DNA of 6,130 bases from assembly GCA_002390745.1 (NCBI GenBank), contig DGQK01000046.1, positions 53,003 through 59,132 of the forward strand, in the 5' to 3' direction. The stretch is from Bacteroidetes bacterium UBA4416. GTDB lineage: Bacteria > Bacteroidota > Bacteroidia > B-17B0 > Aurantibacillaceae. Each line of letters begins with the position of its first letter. The stretch's first letter is position 1. Made by a program: the position numbers and the translations under genes. The notes beneath the pieces were generated by a model. It had not been told where the DNA came from. It did not search any database and saw only the letters and a program-made list of their open reading frames with translations. Positions 5,899 to 6,130 of the stretch are shown piece by piece.

Positions 5899-5901
5899 CC
5901 A

Positions 5902-5918
5902 ACAAACGACGAGTTTGT
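5902..5918. other. Small inverted repeat between tRNA copies 2 and 3
   Basis: ACAAAC (5902-5907) pairs with GTTTGT (5913-5918) around GACGA. The stem is short, AT-rich and not followed by a T-run. It could help process the precursor transcript, or it may be chance. Confidence 0.25.
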
Positions 5919-5945
5919 CAATAAAAATAGTAAAGAAAGACCTTA

Positions 5946-6020
5946 GGGAGTTTAGCTCAGCTGGTTCAGAGCATCTGCCTTACAAGCAGAGGGTCGGGGG
6001 TTCGAATCCCTCAACTCCCA
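5946..6020 (+). tRNA. tRNA-Val (anticodon UAC), copy 3
   Basis: Base for base this is identical to copy 1 over 75 nt, with all stems paired and anticodon TAC. CCA is not encoded (CAT follows). No separate promoter is visible in the spacer from 5899, so it is probably co-transcribed with copy 1 and released by processing. A strong terminator begins 4 nt after the discriminator base. Confidence 0.97.
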
Positions 6021-6024
6021 CATT

Positions 6025-6052
6025 AAAAAGCCTCAGACATCTGAGGCTTTTT
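6025..6052 (+). terminator. Intrinsic terminator of the tRNA-Val unit
   Basis: AAAAAGCCTCAG (6025-6036) pairs perfectly with CTGAGGCTTTTT (6041-6052) around the loop ACAT. This gives a 12-bp stem ending in a T-run. Because the stem also begins with an A-run, it could work in either direction. Confidence 0.92.
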
Positions 6053-6060
6053 GCGTTTTA

Positions 6061-6130
6061 AGGAGTTTAGCACAGCTGGTTCAGCGCATCTGCCTTACAA
6101 GCAGAGGGTCGGGGACGTTCGACCGCGGCG
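6061..6130 (+). pseudogene. Degenerate tRNA-Val-like copy 4, cut by the window end
   Basis: The first 54 bases match copy 1 with three differences: position 1 is A, and positions 12 and 25 are A and C. The last two are partners in the D stem, so a T-A pair becomes an A-C mismatch. The anticodon arm with TAC is intact. After GGGG (6111-6114) the sequence leaves the normal T stem and reads ACGTTCGACCGCGGCG. This resembles the insertion at the same place in copy 2 and does not fit a T-arm CCCTC partner. The window stops before any 3' acceptor. It lies beyond the terminator with no promoter of its own, so it is probably silent. Reduced sequence accuracy in a repeat near an end is an alternative explanation. 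Confidence 0.7.

Larger units (their letters stand above)
5740..6130 (+). repeat. Tandem array of tRNA-Val(UAC) units, alternating intact and altered
   Basis: Four units start at 5740, 5827, 5946 and 6061. Units 1 and 3 are identical and functional-looking. Units 2 and 4 carry damage and share a related GC-rich segment after GGGG in the T stem. Spacers are AT-rich and mutually unlike, so the repeat is confined to the tRNA bodies. Confidence 0.85.

Noticed and set aside
5698..5946. Open frame of 82 codons across tRNA copies 1 and 2
   Set aside because: It reads through tRNA bodies and gives the familiar spurious peptide with GSGVRIPQLP. Not a protein gene.
5740..6130. CRISPR-like repeat/spacer pattern
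   Set aside because: The repeats are tRNA genes of 70-75 nt with unequal AT-rich spacers and no cas genes nearby.
5740..6130. tRNA array as attachment site of an integrated element
   Set aside because: No integrase, and the repeats are near-whole tRNA units rather than a 3'-end att core flanking foreign DNA. The window ends too early to test it further.

Overview
The window looks like a chromosomal segment from a member of the Bacteroidota. Start codons mostly lack a Shine-Dalgarno sequence. The tRNA promoter has the phylum's -33 TTTG / -7 TAnnTTTG form, and the VTC-like, DUF4956 and DUF2490 families seen together are familiar from this phylum. The signal peptides ending in ..A|Q and the general gene style would suit a Chitinophagaceae-like or Cytophagales-like organism, but the exact lineage cannot be settled from this sequence.

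The left half (18-2571) is read leftward. In transcription order it holds a small unrecognised membrane-anchored or secreted protein, a SulP-family anion (probably bicarbonate) transporter, and a beta-carbonic anhydrase of the Can type. The last two are 2 nt apart and form a clear functional pair: one moves bicarbonate, the other interconverts CO2 and bicarbonate. The carbonic anhydrase keeps all zinc and catalytic residues, plus the W/R/Y triad of the allosteric bicarbonate site of type II enzymes.

A 123-bp AT-rich divergent intergenic region (2572-2694) separates this from a rightward five-gene run (2695-5679). In order it encodes a lipoprotein with a prealbumin-like domain, a secreted protein of tandem YD-like repeats, a VTC-like polyphosphate polymerase domain protein, a five-helix DUF4956 membrane protein and a DUF2490 outer-membrane beta-barrel. 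The last three are tightly coupled (2-nt gap, ATGA overlap, TAATG overlap). The set spans cytosol, inner membrane, periplasm and outer membrane, so it may make and handle an anionic polymer at the envelope. This is the most interesting protein-coding part of the window.

The right end (5740-6130) is a tandem array of tRNA-Val(UAC) units. Two copies are intact and identical. They alternate with two defective copies that both depart from the tRNA at the same point in the T-stem, with a related GC-rich segment. A strong promoter precedes the first copy and a strong intrinsic terminator follows the third, so the fourth copy, cut by the window end, lies outside the apparent transcription unit.
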